64,000 nucleotides of DNA. It comes from JANQOH01 sp965200095. Its GTDB lineage: Bacteria; Pseudomonadota; Alphaproteobacteria; UBA7887. The stretch lies in contig OZ241350.1 in NCBI GenBank assembly GCA_965200095.1, positions 868,001 through 932,000 on the forward strand, in the 5' to 3' direction. Below are positions 45,140 through 53,397 of this stretch, in pieces (the first letter of the stretch is position 1; each line of letters starts with the position of its first letter). The position numbers and the translations under genes are program-made. The notes below the pieces were generated by a model. The model was not told the origin of the DNA. It made no database searches and saw only the letters and a list, made by a program, of their open reading frames with translations.

Positions 45140-46024
45140 ATGACCGCGATACATATCGTCTTCAGCCGTTTCTCGGCGTTCTACGCGCCGCTGATCGCCA
45201 CCTTCGCGCGTCCGTTCCTCGCCGAGGAGGGCCTCGAGCCGACCTGGGGGACTCTCCCCGCCGGCGCGCGGGCGGCCGACCTGCTGCGCCGCGGCGAGGC
45301 GCAAGTGGCGCAATCGGCCGTGTCGCAAGGGTTCCTCGCGCTCGACCGCGGCGAAGCGCCGGAGGCGCGCCATTTCGCCCAGATCAACGGGACCGACGGT
45401 TTCTTTCTCGTCGGCCGCGAGCCGGAACCCGGTTTCGCCTGGAGCCGCCTGGCGGGGCGGCGGGTGCTCGTCGACCATGGCGGGCAGCCGCGGGCCATGT
45501 TCCAATATGCCTGCCGCCGGTCGGGGGTCCGCTACGACGCCATCGACGCCGTCGACGCGGGCGATCCCGCGGCGATGGAACGGGCGTTCCGCGACGGGCA
45601 GGGGGATTACGTCCACCTGCAAGGCCCGGCGCCGCAGGCCCTCGCCGCCGACGGCGCCGGCCACATCGTCGCCGCGGTCGGCAAGGCGGTCGGACGCTGC
45701 GCGTTCTCGAGCCTCGCGGCGACGCCGGAATGGCTGGCGACCCCCGGGGCGGCGGCCTTCATGCGCGCCTACCGCAAGGCGTGCGGTTTCGTCGTTCTTG
45801 CGCCCGACGCCGCCCTGGCTGCGGCGCTCGCGCCCTGCTTCGAAGGCGTCGACGAAGCGGTCCTGCGCGCCGCCGTCGCCGACTATCGCGCCCTCGGCTG
45901 CTGGAGTCCGGACGTAACCATCCACCGCGACGCCCTGCGCGCCGCCGAAGACGTGTTTCTGAACGCCGGCATGCTGTCCCGGCGCTACGGCCGGGACGCC
46001 GTCTGCGCCCCGCCGCCGGGGTGA
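45140..46024 (+). CDS. NMT1/THI5-like substrate-binding-fold protein
   Basis: A 294-residue protein with the fold of periplasmic binding proteins for nitrate, taurine or thiamine precursors. The opening IHIVFSRFSAFYAPLIATFA and GLEPTWGTLPAGARAADLLR, and the later SLAATPEWLATPGAAAFMRA, fit this family. There is no signal peptide from ATG 45140, so it may be cytoplasmic, as in THI5-like enzymes, or exported in another way. A longer start at 45107 adds only an Arg-rich piece. It is divergent from the amidohydrolase/LLM pair and probably senses or handles the same compound. Confidence 0.7.
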   Translation: MTAIHIVFSRFSAFYAPLIATFARPFLAEEGLEPTWGTLPAGARAADLLRRGEAQVAQSAVSQGFLALDRGEAPEARHFAQINGTDGFFLVGREPEPGFAWSRLAGRRVLVDHGGQPRAMFQYACRRSGVRYDAIDAVDAGDPAAMERAFRDGQGDYVHLQGPAPQALAADGAGHIVAAVGKAVGRCAFSSLAATPEWLATPGAAAFMRAYRKACGFVVLAPDAALAAALAPCFEGVDEAVLRAAVADYRALGCWSPDVTIHRDALRAAEDVFLNAGMLSRRYGRDAVCAPPPG

Positions 46025-46059
46025 GAACGGCGCGAGGCGAAGGCTGTCGGGCCCGCGCG

Positions 46060-46230
46060 GTCGCTCGTAACCGCAAGCCCTCCATCTCCGCGGAGGAAAC
46101 GTTTCCCGCGCCGCGACGACGCTTCGGGATCGTATCCCCGGACACGCCGTAGCGCTCGGCCGCCTGCGCCATCGCAAGTCCGGGCAATGCCGGATCGCCG
46201 GTCTCGAGGGTTCCGGCCGGAACGCATGGA
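46060..46230 (-). mobile_element. Possible IS-element helix-turn-helix remnant
   Basis: Minus-strand reading gives LAMAQAAERYGVSGDTIPKR followed by RRGAGNVSS and later RQPSPRAVLT. This recalls the N-terminal HTH of IS481/IS3-type transposases (AxRYGVSxxTVxKWRRR, then a PxSTVLT segment). Only this piece is recognisable, and the Trp is replaced. The gap 46025-46376 otherwise holds nothing I can assign apart from the carD upstream region. Low confidence. Confidence 0.35.
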
Positions 46231-46376
46231 TGTCCGCCGCATCGCTCCAGGCCAAAATGAGAATTGCTGTGAACCGGCACAAGGCCTTGCGCTTTCCGCC
46301 CCGGCGCGGTAGTCTGCCGGCGATGGAAGTGGGCGCCGCTTCCGTTCGAGGCGGCAAGCGCGAGGCGTGACCGGAT

Positions 46377-46877
46377 ATGGCGAGGAAATTGACATTCAAG
46401 ACCGGCGACATGGTCGTCTATCCATGTCACGGCTTGGGGGCGGTCACCGGCATAGAAACCCGGGAATTCGGAGGGGTGGAGCTGCGCCTCTACGTCGTGT
46501 CGTTCGAGAAGGAAAAGATGATCCTCCGCGTCCCCGTCGACAAGGCCGCTTCGTCGGGAATGCGGCGCGTCTCCAGCCGCGAGCAGATGGGAAAGGCGGT
46601 CACGACGCTGCGCGGGCGCGCCCGCGTCAAGCGCACCATGTGGAGCCGGCGCGCGCAGGAATACGAAGCGAAGCTCAACTCCGGCAATCCCGTGTCCATC
46701 GCCGAGGTGGTGCGCGACCTGCACCGCGCCGCCGACCAGCCGGACCAGTCCTATAGCGAACGCCAGCTCTACGAAGCGGCGCTCGATCGCCTGTCGCGCG
46801 AATATGCGGCTGTCGAGAAGATCGGTCAGGCCGACGCCGAGAAGCGGCTCGAAGAGGTCCTGCGGAAAGCCGCCTGA
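46377..46877 (+). CDS. carD: CarD-family transcriptional regulator
   Basis: A 166-residue CarD/CdnL-type regulator that binds RNA polymerase beta subunit and stabilises open complexes. The N-terminal Tudor-like interaction domain is seen in LTFKTGDMVVYPCHGLGAV and RLYVVSFEKEKMILRVPVDK; the C-terminal helical domain (AEVVRDLHRAADQPDQSYSE, LYEAALDRLSREYAAVEK) binds upstream DNA in characterised homologues. ATG 46377 directly precedes the conserved start. It is followed by a GC-rich hairpin, then a phosphatase-like gene and rpoH, suggesting a stress or growth control neighbourhood. Confidence 0.95.
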   Translation: MARKLTFKTGDMVVYPCHGLGAVTGIETREFGGVELRLYVVSFEKEKMILRVPVDKAASSGMRRVSSREQMGKAVTTLRGRARVKRTMWSRRAQEYEAKLNSGNPVSIAEVVRDLHRAADQPDQSYSERQLYEAALDRLSREYAAVEKIGQADAEKRLEEVLRKAA

Positions 46878-46896
46878 GCCGATGCGCGAGTCCCGT

Positions 46897-46921
46897 CCCG
46901 TCGGTCGCGGCGCCCGACGGG
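46897..46921 (+). terminator. GC-rich hairpin after carD
   Basis: Arms CCCGTCGG (46897-46904) and CCGACGGG (46914-46921) form a perfect 8-bp stem with a 9-base loop, 20 bp after the carD stop. There is no run of T, so it is not a classic intrinsic terminator; it could protect the 3' end or attenuate read-through. Confidence 0.35.
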
Positions 46922-46962
46922 CGGAACGGCGCCGCGCCGCTCCCCGCGCCGCGTAACGCGGC

Positions 46963-47769
46963 ATGGCCAGGACCGACAGCGACGTTTACGGAATCCTGCG
47001 GTGCGCCCGGCGTGTCTGGGCGGTGGGCGCCATTCATGCCGAGGCGCGCCGCCTCCAGGCGCTCCACGGCAAACTCGAGGCGCGCTTCCGCCCCGGAGAC
47101 CGCCTCGTCTATCTCGGCAACTATGTCGGGCGCGGCGCGGACGCCATCGACGCCGTGGACGAACTCCTGCTGTTCCGCCGCGCCCTGTGCGCCCGCTTCT
47201 CGCTGTTTGCGGGCGATATCGTCTATCTGCGCGGACGTCAGGAGGAAATGTGGCAGAAATTGATGCAGCTCCAGATCGCGCAGGACCCTGCGGCGGTGCT
47301 GGAATGGGTCCTCGCCCAGGGCCTCGACACCACCATCCGCGCCTATGGCGGGCGCATCGACGATGTGCGCGCGCGCTGCGGGGAAGGCGCCCTCGCCCTG
47401 GCCCAGTGGTCGAGCGAGATGAACAGCCGGATGCGCGGCCATCCCGGTCATTACCGCCTCATGTCGTCGATCCGCCGCGCCGCCTTCACCGAGGAGCGGG
47501 GCCTCCTGTTCGTGCACTCCGGCATCGATGCGAGTCGCCCGCTCTCCGCCCAGCGCGACCGCTTCTGGTGGGGCGACGATAATTTCGCCGCCATCGATGC
47601 GCCGTGGGAGGGGTTCCGCCGAATCGTCCGCGGCTACGACCCCGACCGGGGCGGCCTTTCCATCGGTCCCGTCGCCGCCACCATCGATTCCGGTTGCGGT
47701 TTCGGCGGACGTCTCACCGCCGTCTGCTTCGCCCCCGACGGCGCCCCCCTCGATACCGTAGACGCCTGA
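46963..47769 (+). CDS. Calcineurin-like phosphatase-fold protein lacking catalytic motifs
   Basis: A 268-residue protein with the layout of bacterial PP1/ApaH-type metallophosphatases but with the metal-binding motifs replaced. GDxHG is VGAIHAE (residue ~22), GDxVDRG is LGNYVGRG (~52), and GNHE is RGRQEE (~90). Distal features remain: LLFVHSGIDASRPLSAQRDR near residue 182, FWWGD, and FRRIVRGYDPDRG with the SIDSGCGFGG-like end (here ATIDSGCGFGGRLTAVCF). The spacing is kept, so it looks like a maintained pseudoenzyme, perhaps binding a nucleotide or protein. I recall similar GNYxGRG proteins in related alphaproteobacteria but cannot verify this. It lies between carD and rpoH. Confidence 0.75.
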   Translation: MARTDSDVYGILRCARRVWAVGAIHAEARRLQALHGKLEARFRPGDRLVYLGNYVGRGADAIDAVDELLLFRRALCARFSLFAGDIVYLRGRQEEMWQKLMQLQIAQDPAAVLEWVLAQGLDTTIRAYGGRIDDVRARCGEGALALAQWSSEMNSRMRGHPGHYRLMSSIRRAAFTEERGLLFVHSGIDASRPLSAQRDRFWWGDDNFAAIDAPWEGFRRIVRGYDPDRGGLSIGPVAATIDSGCGFGGRLTAVCFAPDGAPLDTVDA

Positions 47770-48084
47770 ACGCAGCCTCGCTGCGCCTCCGGGTCGTTCG
47801 GGGCGCGTGCGCCCGCGCTCGTGTTTCCGTTGCCGTGCAAGACGTTGCGCCGGAGTTGAAGGGATACATCTAAAATTTTATCTGTTTTTTCCGAAGATGA
47901 CAGGAAAAATAGAAAGTAAATGACGGGGAATTTGAATAAAGCGGTAAATGAAAAACCCTCTTTACTATGGACAATCTCTCTTCCCCCATGATTTCCTTTG
48001 CGGCGCCGGATCGCGAATCGCGGCCGGCGCCGCCGCTCCAGCGGCGGATCGGAAGCGAAACCGAACCGCGGAAAGGGCGAAATC
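47770..48084 (+). promoter_or_regulatory. AT-rich upstream region and leader of rpoH
   Basis: From about 47865 to 47990 base composition falls sharply (taaaattttatctgtttttt, then long A/T runs), the most AT-rich stretch in the window, as expected for a strong or regulated promoter. Candidate elements such as TTGAAG (47856-47861) with TATCTG (47879) are weak, so no single promoter is called. A hairpin with arms CCGCCGCT (48030-48037) and AGCGGCGG (48040-48047) lies 38 bp before the ATG, and ggaaaggg is the ribosome site. The hairpin could affect translation, but nothing shows it to be temperature-responsive. Confidence 0.5.
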
Positions 48085-48963
48085 ATGGCATACGCAGACA
48101 CCGTGAGGACCCACAAGGCGAACCGGGACTATATCGACCGGTCGATGAACGCCGCGTTCCTGACCCGGGAAGGGGAACAGGACCTCGCGCGGCGCTGGCG
48201 CGACAACCGCGACGAGGCGGCGCTCCACCGGTTGATCTCGGCGCATGGGCGGCTGGTCGTCAAACTCGCCTCGCGGTTCCGCCATTACGGCCTGCCGATG
48301 AGCGACCTCGTCCAGGAAGGCAATGTCGGCCTGCTCGAGGCCGCCGCGCGCTTCGAACCCGAACGCGAAGTGCGCTTCTCCACCTACGCCGCCTGGTGGA
48401 TCCGCGCCACCATGCAGGACTTCGTGATGCGCAACTGGTCCATCGTGCGCACCGGCACCACCGCGGCGCACAAGGCGCTGTTCTTCAACCTGCGCCGGCT
48501 GCGCGCCAAGCACGCCGAAGACATCGACGGCTGGCTCGACGAAGGCGCCAGGGACCGCATCGCCGACGAACTCCGCGTGCGCCCCGAAGACGTCGACACC
48601 ATGGAAATGCGCCTCGCCTGCGCCGACCAGTCGCTCAACGCCAGCGTCGGCGAGACCGGCGAGGACGAATGGCAGGACCTCCTCGCCGACGGCCGGCCCT
48701 CGCCCGAGGACGAAACGGAGGAAAGCCACGACACCGCGGTCCGTTCGCGCTGGCTCGCCGCCGCTCTCGCCGAACTCGACCCCCGCGAACACACCATCGT
48801 CGAGGAGCGCCGCCTCCGCGAGGACGCGATCACGCTGTGCGAACTCGGCAAGCGGCTCGGCATCTCCAAGGAGCGCGTGCGCCAGATCGAGCACCGGGCG
48901 GTGGAGAAACTCCGCGCCGCGCTCGTCCGCCTCGAGAACGCCGCGCCTGCGTCGCCCGCGTGA
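48085..48963 (+). CDS. rpoH: RNA polymerase heat-shock sigma factor RpoH (sigma-32)
   Basis: A 292-residue sigma-32 factor. Region 2 is seen in LISAHGRLVVKLASRFRHYG, DLVQEGNVGLLEAAARFEP and FSTYAAWWIRATMQDFVMRN; the RpoH-specific box follows (HKALFFNLRRLR, residue ~129); region 4 includes LDPREHTIVEERRL and GISKERVRQIEHRAVEKLR. ATG 48085 is chosen because it directly precedes MAYADTV and follows ggaaagggcg; the frame is open upstream only by chance. Proteobacterial RpoH activity is normally controlled by chaperones and proteolysis. An AT-rich leader precedes it. Confidence 0.96.
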   Translation: MAYADTVRTHKANRDYIDRSMNAAFLTREGEQDLARRWRDNRDEAALHRLISAHGRLVVKLASRFRHYGLPMSDLVQEGNVGLLEAAARFEPEREVRFSTYAAWWIRATMQDFVMRNWSIVRTGTTAAHKALFFNLRRLRAKHAEDIDGWLDEGARDRIADELRVRPEDVDTMEMRLACADQSLNASVGETGEDEWQDLLADGRPSPEDETEESHDTAVRSRWLAAALAELDPREHTIVEERRLREDAITLCELGKRLGISKERVRQIEHRAVEKLRAALVRLENAAPASPA

Positions 48964-49061
48964 CGCCCGCGACGGTCCGTCCCGGCCGGGCGGCCGGTTG
49001 CCGTGCGGCGGTGCGTGTCGCACACTGGCGCGGCTCGCCATCGGCGGGGGAGGGGACGCAA

Positions 49062-49490
49062 ATGCGCATAATCGGCATCGGCCGCGCGTCGGGCGTTGTC
49101 GCCCTGTGCCTCGTCTCGGCGGCGCTGTGCGGCGAGGCCCGCGCCGCCTGCGGCGACGACCGCGAAAGCTACGAACGCATCATGGCCGGCGCCGCCGAGG
49201 AATGGCCCGAGGTCCGCCCGTTCCGTCTCCCGGACGATTTCGCGCGCTATTTCATGGTCGCCTACAACGCCGAGACGGAGGCGTCGCCCTCCGTCCGCGC
49301 CGACACGATCATCGTCATGCCGCTGGATTCGAGCGAATCCGCGACCTGGTGGTTCTTCGGATTCGCCGACGGCTGCCTCGCCTTCTACGCCGAACTCGGG
49401 CCGGCCAAGGGCTATCACCTGGTCGAACAGGGTCACGCCATGCTCTATCCGGGCGAACGCCGCATCGAGGACTGGCGGGGGTGGCGCTGA
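49062..49490 (+). CDS. Small secreted protein of unknown function
   Basis: A 142-residue protein with a clear signal peptide (GRASGVVALCLVSAALCGEA, cleavage near ARA-ACG) preceded by the ribosome site ggggaggggac. The mature part has one early Cys (AACGDDRESYERI), a Cys in FADGCLAFYAELG, probably disulfide-bonded, and a Trp-rich segment (SATWWFFGF), ending EDWRGWR. I do not recognise the family. Its stop lies 10 bp inside the start of the formate dehydrogenase beta-subunit gene, so it is probably co-transcribed, but a functional link is not evident. Confidence 0.75.
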   Translation: MRIIGIGRASGVVALCLVSAALCGEARAACGDDRESYERIMAGAAEEWPEVRPFRLPDDFARYFMVAYNAETEASPSVRADTIIVMPLDSSESATWWFFGFADGCLAFYAELGPAKGYHLVEQGHAMLYPGERRIEDWRGWR

Positions 49491-51157
49491 CCGCGCCCGA
49501 AGCGCGCCGACGACACCCCGGCCGGGGCGGCAAGGGGCGGCGCGGCGACCGCGGGCGCCGGGTCGCGCCCGCCGCCCGCGCCGAAATCGCCGCGCTCCTC
49601 GGCGACCGGCCGCGACGCCGCGACATGCTCATCGAGCATCTGCATCTCGTCCAGGACCGCTACGGGGGCCTGTCGAAGACCCATCTCGCCGCGCTCGCGG
49701 AAACCATGCGCCTGTCGCAGACCGAAGTGTACGAGGTCGCGACCTTCTACGCCCATTTCGATGTCGATGCGCCGTTCCCCGGAATTACCGTGCGGGTGTG
49801 CGACAGCGTGACCTGCGCCAGCGCCGGCAACGCCGCGTTGCTCGACGCCGCGATCCCCGGCGCCCGGGTCCTGGCCGCGCCCTGCATGGGGCGCTGCGCC
49901 GCGGCGCCGGCGGCCGTCGTCGGACGGAACGCCATTGACCGCGCAACGCCCGAAGCTGTCGCCGCCGCCGTGCGCGCGGGCGCGACCGCCGCGAAAATTC
50001 CCGCGGCCGAGGGCCTCGCCGCCTACCGCGCCGCCGGCGGTTACGAGACGTTGCGCGCCTGCCGCGCCGGCGAGCGTTCACGCGATTCGGTGTTCGAGGC
50101 GGTCGAGGCGAGCGGTTTGCGCGGCCTCGGCGGCGCCGGCTTTCCCACCGCTCGCAAATGGCGCTTCGTGGCCGCCGAACCCGGCCCGCGCTTCATGGCG
50201 GTCAACGCCGACGAAGGCGAACCCGGCGCCTTCAAGGACCGCTGGGTGCTGGAGACCGCGCCCCACCGCTTTCTCGAAGGCATGTTTATCGCGGCCTGGG
50301 CCGTCGAAGCGGCTGAAATCTATATCTATCTGCGCGACGAATACCCGGCGGCGCGCGAGATCCTGCTCGCCGGGCTGGCGGCGCTGCGCGCGGCGGGCCT
50401 CGATGGCGGCGTCGCCGTGCATCTGCGCCGCGGCGCCGGCGCCTATATCTGCGGCGAGGAGACGGCGCTTCTCGAAAGCCTGGAGGGAAAACGCGGACTC
50501 CCCCGCCATCGCCCGCCGTTTCCCGCCCAGGCAGGGCTCTTCGGGCGCCCCACCCTCATCCATAACGTCGAGACCCTGTTCTGGCTGCGCCCGATCCTCG
50601 AACGGGGCGGCGAAGCCTTTGCCGCCCGCGGCGCGAACGGCGGCAAGGGGCTGCGCGCCTGGTCGGTGTCCGGCCGGGTTCGGGACCCCGGCGTCAAGAT
50701 CGCGCCGGCGGGCGTCTCCGCCCGCGAACTCATCGAGTCCCATTGCGGCGGCATGGCGCCGGGCCACGCCTTCAAGGCCTGGCTCCCCGGCGGCGCCTCG
50801 GGGGGCCTCCTGCCGGCAAGCCTCGCCGATCTGCCGCTCGACTTCGGCGCCCTCGACGAGCATGGCTGCTTCGTCGGCGCCGGCGCCGTCGTGGTGCTGT
50901 CCGACCGCGACTCCGTTCGCGATGTCGTGCGCAACCTCATGCGCTTTTTCGAGGACGAAAGCTGCGGCCAATGCACCCCCTGCCGCGTCGGAACCGAGAA
51001 GGCGCGGGCGCTCATGGACCGCGAGGTCTGGGATGCGCCGCTGCTGCGCGAACTGGGCGCGGCGATGGCCGACGCCTCGATTTGCGGCCTCGGCCAGGCG
51101 GCGCCCAACCCGCTGCTCTGCGCCCTTCGCTACTTCCCGGAGGAACTCCGGGCATGA
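49481..51157 (+). CDS. NAD-dependent formate dehydrogenase, fused gamma-beta (NuoE-NuoF-like) subunit
   Basis: A 558-residue electron-transfer subunit that fuses a thioredoxin-like [2Fe-2S] domain (FdsG/NuoE type; CDSVTCASAGN near residue 106 and APCMGRC near 132) to an FMN- and NADH-binding FdsB/NuoF domain. The latter has LGGAGFPTARKW (~216), NADEGEPGAFKDRW (~242), YICGEETALLESLEGKRG and the [4Fe-4S] motif SCGQCTPCRVG (~494). In many bacteria these are two genes. The GTG start at 49481 keeps the helices before the first Cys motif. It overlaps fdhA by 4 bp (ATGA). It delivers formate-derived electrons to NAD+. Confidence 0.9.
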   Translation: MALTAPEARRRHPGRGGKGRRGDRGRRVAPAARAEIAALLGDRPRRRDMLIEHLHLVQDRYGGLSKTHLAALAETMRLSQTEVYEVATFYAHFDVDAPFPGITVRVCDSVTCASAGNAALLDAAIPGARVLAAPCMGRCAAAPAAVVGRNAIDRATPEAVAAAVRAGATAAKIPAAEGLAAYRAAGGYETLRACRAGERSRDSVFEAVEASGLRGLGGAGFPTARKWRFVAAEPGPRFMAVNADEGEPGAFKDRWVLETAPHRFLEGMFIAAWAVEAAEIYIYLRDEYPAAREILLAGLAALRAAGLDGGVAVHLRRGAGAYICGEETALLESLEGKRGLPRHRPPFPAQAGLFGRPTLIHNVETLFWLRPILERGGEAFAARGANGGKGLRAWSVSGRVRDPGVKIAPAGVSARELIESHCGGMAPGHAFKAWLPGGASGGLLPASLADLPLDFGALDEHGCFVGAGAVVVLSDRDSVRDVVRNLMRFFEDESCGQCTPCRVGTEKARALMDREVWDAPLLRELGAAMADASICGLGQAAPNPLLCALRYFPEELRA

Positions 51158-53397
51158 GCGGCGTCGTCCGCTTCGCCCTCGACGGCCGCCCCGCCGTCGC
51201 GGCGCCCGGCGAGACCCTGTGGCAGGCGGCGGACCGCCTCGGCGTTGCGATCCCGCGCCTCTGCCACACGCCGCAGCGCGGCTACCGCCCCGACGGGAAC
51301 TGCCGCGCCTGCATGGTCGAGATCGAGGGCGAGCGCGTTCTCGCCGCGTCCTGCATTCGCAAGCCCGCCGAGGGCATGGTCGTGCGCACCGACACCGCCC
51401 GCGCCCGCGCCGCGCGCGCAATGGTCATGGAACTCCTGCTCGCCGACCAGCCGGCGCGCCCCCACGACCCCGACTCCGAATTGCGGCGCCAGGCCGAAGC
51501 GATGGGCGTGAGCGGAAGCCGCTTTCCCGCCCGCGCCCCGCCCGCCGCCGATCTCAGCCATCCGGCGATGGCGGTCAATCTCGACGCCTGTATCCACTGC
51601 ACCCGTTGCGTGCGGGCCTGTCGCGAGGTTCAGGTCAATGACGTGATCGGCATGGCCGGGCGCGGGGCCGGGGCGCGCATCGTGTTCGACATGGCCGACC
51701 CGATGGGCGAGTCGAGCTGCGTCGCCTGCGGCGAGTGCGTGCAGGCGTGCCCCACGGGCGCGCTGCTTCCCGCCGCCGGCGCGGCGCAGACCGCCGACCG
51801 CGCCGTCGACAGCCTGTGCCCGTATTGCGGCGTCGGCTGCCAGCTCGTCTGGCACGTCAAGGACGACCGCATCCTGCGCGTCGAGGGGCGCGACGGCCCC
51901 GCCAACCGCGCGCGCCTGTGCGTAAAAGGCCGCTTCGGGTTCGACTATGTTCGCCATGCCGACCGCCTGACCGCGCCGCTGATCCGCAAGCCCGGCGTCC
52001 CCAAACGGTCCGAAGACATCATCGACCCCGCCGACCCGTCGAGCCACTTCCGCGAAGCGAGCTGGGACGAAGCGCTCGACCTGGCTGCGCGCGGTTTCGT
52101 CCGTATCCGGAAGGCCCATGGCGGCGGCGCGCTCGCCGGTTTCGGATCCGCCAAGGGCTCCAACGAAGAGGCCTTTCTCGTGCAGAAACTGGTGCGCGTC
52201 GGTTTCGGCACGAACAATGTCGACCATTGCACCCGCCTGTGCCACGCGAGCTCGGTCGCCGCCTTGCTGGAGACCATCGGATCGGCTGCGGTCACAGCGC
52301 CGTTTTCCGAAGCCGCCAACGCCGACGTCATCATGGTGGTCGGCGCGAACCCCGCGGGAAATCACCCCGTCGCCGCCACGTTCATGAAGAACGCCGTGAA
52401 GCGCGGCGCGAAATTGATCGTCGTCGACCCGCGCGGCCAGGCGCTCAAGCGCCACGCCGCCCACATGCTGGAACCCCGGCCCGGCAGCGATGTCGCCCTG
52501 TTCAACGCGCTCATCCACGTCATCGTCTCCGAACGCCTCTACGACGAGGGGTATGTCCGCGCCCACACGCGGGGCTTCGCCGAACTGGCGGCCCACGCCG
52601 CCGGTTACGCGCCCGAGGCGATGGCCGGGCGGTGCGGCGTTCCGGCGGAAACGCTGCGCGCCGCGGCGCGGCTCTACGCCGGGGCCGAACGCGCGATGAT
52701 CTTCTGGGGCATGGGCGTCTCGCAGCATGTCCACGGCGCCGACAACGCCCGCTGCCTCATCGCTCTGGCGCTGTTGTGCGGACATGTGGGGCGGCCGGGG
52801 ACGGGCCTGCATCCCCTGCGCGGCCAGAACAACGTCCAGGGCGCGTCCGACGCCGGGTTGATCCCCATGGTGCTTCCCGATTACCGCCCCGTCGACGACC
52901 CGGAGGCGCGGGCCGCCTTCGAGGCGTTATGGGGCGCGCCGCTCGACCCGGAACCCGGCCTTACCGTCGTCGAGATCGCCCGCGCCGCTTGGGAGCGGCG
53001 GATCAAGGGCCTTTACGTCATGGGCGAGAACCCGGCCATGTCCGACCCCGACATCGCCCATGCGCGCGAGGCGCTGCGCCGGCTCGAACATCTGGTGGTG
53101 CAGGACATTTTCCTCACCGAAACCGCGTTTCTCGCCGATGTGGTTTTGCCGGCGAGCGCCTTTCCCGAGAAGACCGGCAGTTTCACCAATACCGACCGTC
53201 GCGTGCAGCTCGGCCGCCAGGCGCTGGAGCCGCCCGGCGACGCCCGCCAGGACTGGTGGATCGTGCAGGAGATTGCCCGCCGCATGGGCCTCGACTGGAG
53301 CTATGACGGCCCGGCCGACATCCATGCCGAAATGACGGCCTGCATGCCGTCCATCGCCGGCATTCCGTGGGAGCGTCTGAGCGCGAGGACGCGGTGA
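51154..53397 (+). CDS. fdhA: Formate dehydrogenase alpha subunit, main part (frameshifted gene)
   Basis: A 747-residue catalytic subunit of a cytoplasmic molybdenum or tungsten formate dehydrogenase, truncated by a frameshift. Cofactor sites in order are an N-terminal [2Fe-2S] domain (CHTPQRGYRPDGNCRACMVE, residues ~36-56), two ferredoxin motifs (CIHCTRCVRACREV ~146, CVACGECVQACPTGA ~188), the [4Fe-4S] site CPYCGVGCQLVW (~222) and the metal-ligand Cys in HCTRLCHASS (~358), so Cys and not selenocysteine is used. Near 53377-53380 the frame is lost (cgtctgagcgc where cgtct-n-gagcgc is expected) and ends after LSARTR. The C-terminal domain continues in the next frame. ATG 51154 follows ggaggaactcc. 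Confidence 0.9.
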   Translation: MSGVVRFALDGRPAVAAPGETLWQAADRLGVAIPRLCHTPQRGYRPDGNCRACMVEIEGERVLAASCIRKPAEGMVVRTDTARARAARAMVMELLLADQPARPHDPDSELRRQAEAMGVSGSRFPARAPPAADLSHPAMAVNLDACIHCTRCVRACREVQVNDVIGMAGRGAGARIVFDMADPMGESSCVACGECVQACPTGALLPAAGAAQTADRAVDSLCPYCGVGCQLVWHVKDDRILRVEGRDGPANRARLCVKGRFGFDYVRHADRLTAPLIRKPGVPKRSEDIIDPADPSSHFREASWDEALDLAARGFVRIRKAHGGGALAGFGSAKGSNEEAFLVQKLVRVGFGTNNVDHCTRLCHASSVAALLETIGSAAVTAPFSEAANADVIMVVGANPAGNHPVAATFMKNAVKRGAKLIVVDPRGQALKRHAAHMLEPRPGSDVALFNALIHVIVSERLYDEGYVRAHTRGFAELAAHAAGYAPEAMAGRCGVPAETLRAAARLYAGAERAMIFWGMGVSQHVHGADNARCLIALALLCGHVGRPGTGLHPLRGQNNVQGASDAGLIPMVLPDYRPVDDPEARAAFEALWGAPLDPEPGLTVVEIARAAWERRIKGLYVMGENPAMSDPDIAHAREALRRLEHLVVQDIFLTETAFLADVVLPASAFPEKTGSFTNTDRRVQLGRQALEPPGDARQDWWIVQEIARRMGLDWSYDGPADIHAEMTACMPSIAGIPWERLSARTR

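Noticed and set aside
45759..46964. 401-codon minus-strand frame across carD and upstream
   Set aside because: Antisense of the clear carD gene; only the 46060-46230 HTH-like piece was retained, at low confidence.
46675..47517. 280-codon minus-strand frame opposite the phosphatase-like gene
   Set aside because: Low-complexity shadow; the plus-strand protein has coherent motifs.
48015..48084. RNA thermometer in the rpoH leader
   Set aside because: The hairpin does not visibly pair with the ribosome site ggaaaggg, so a thermometer call is not supported.
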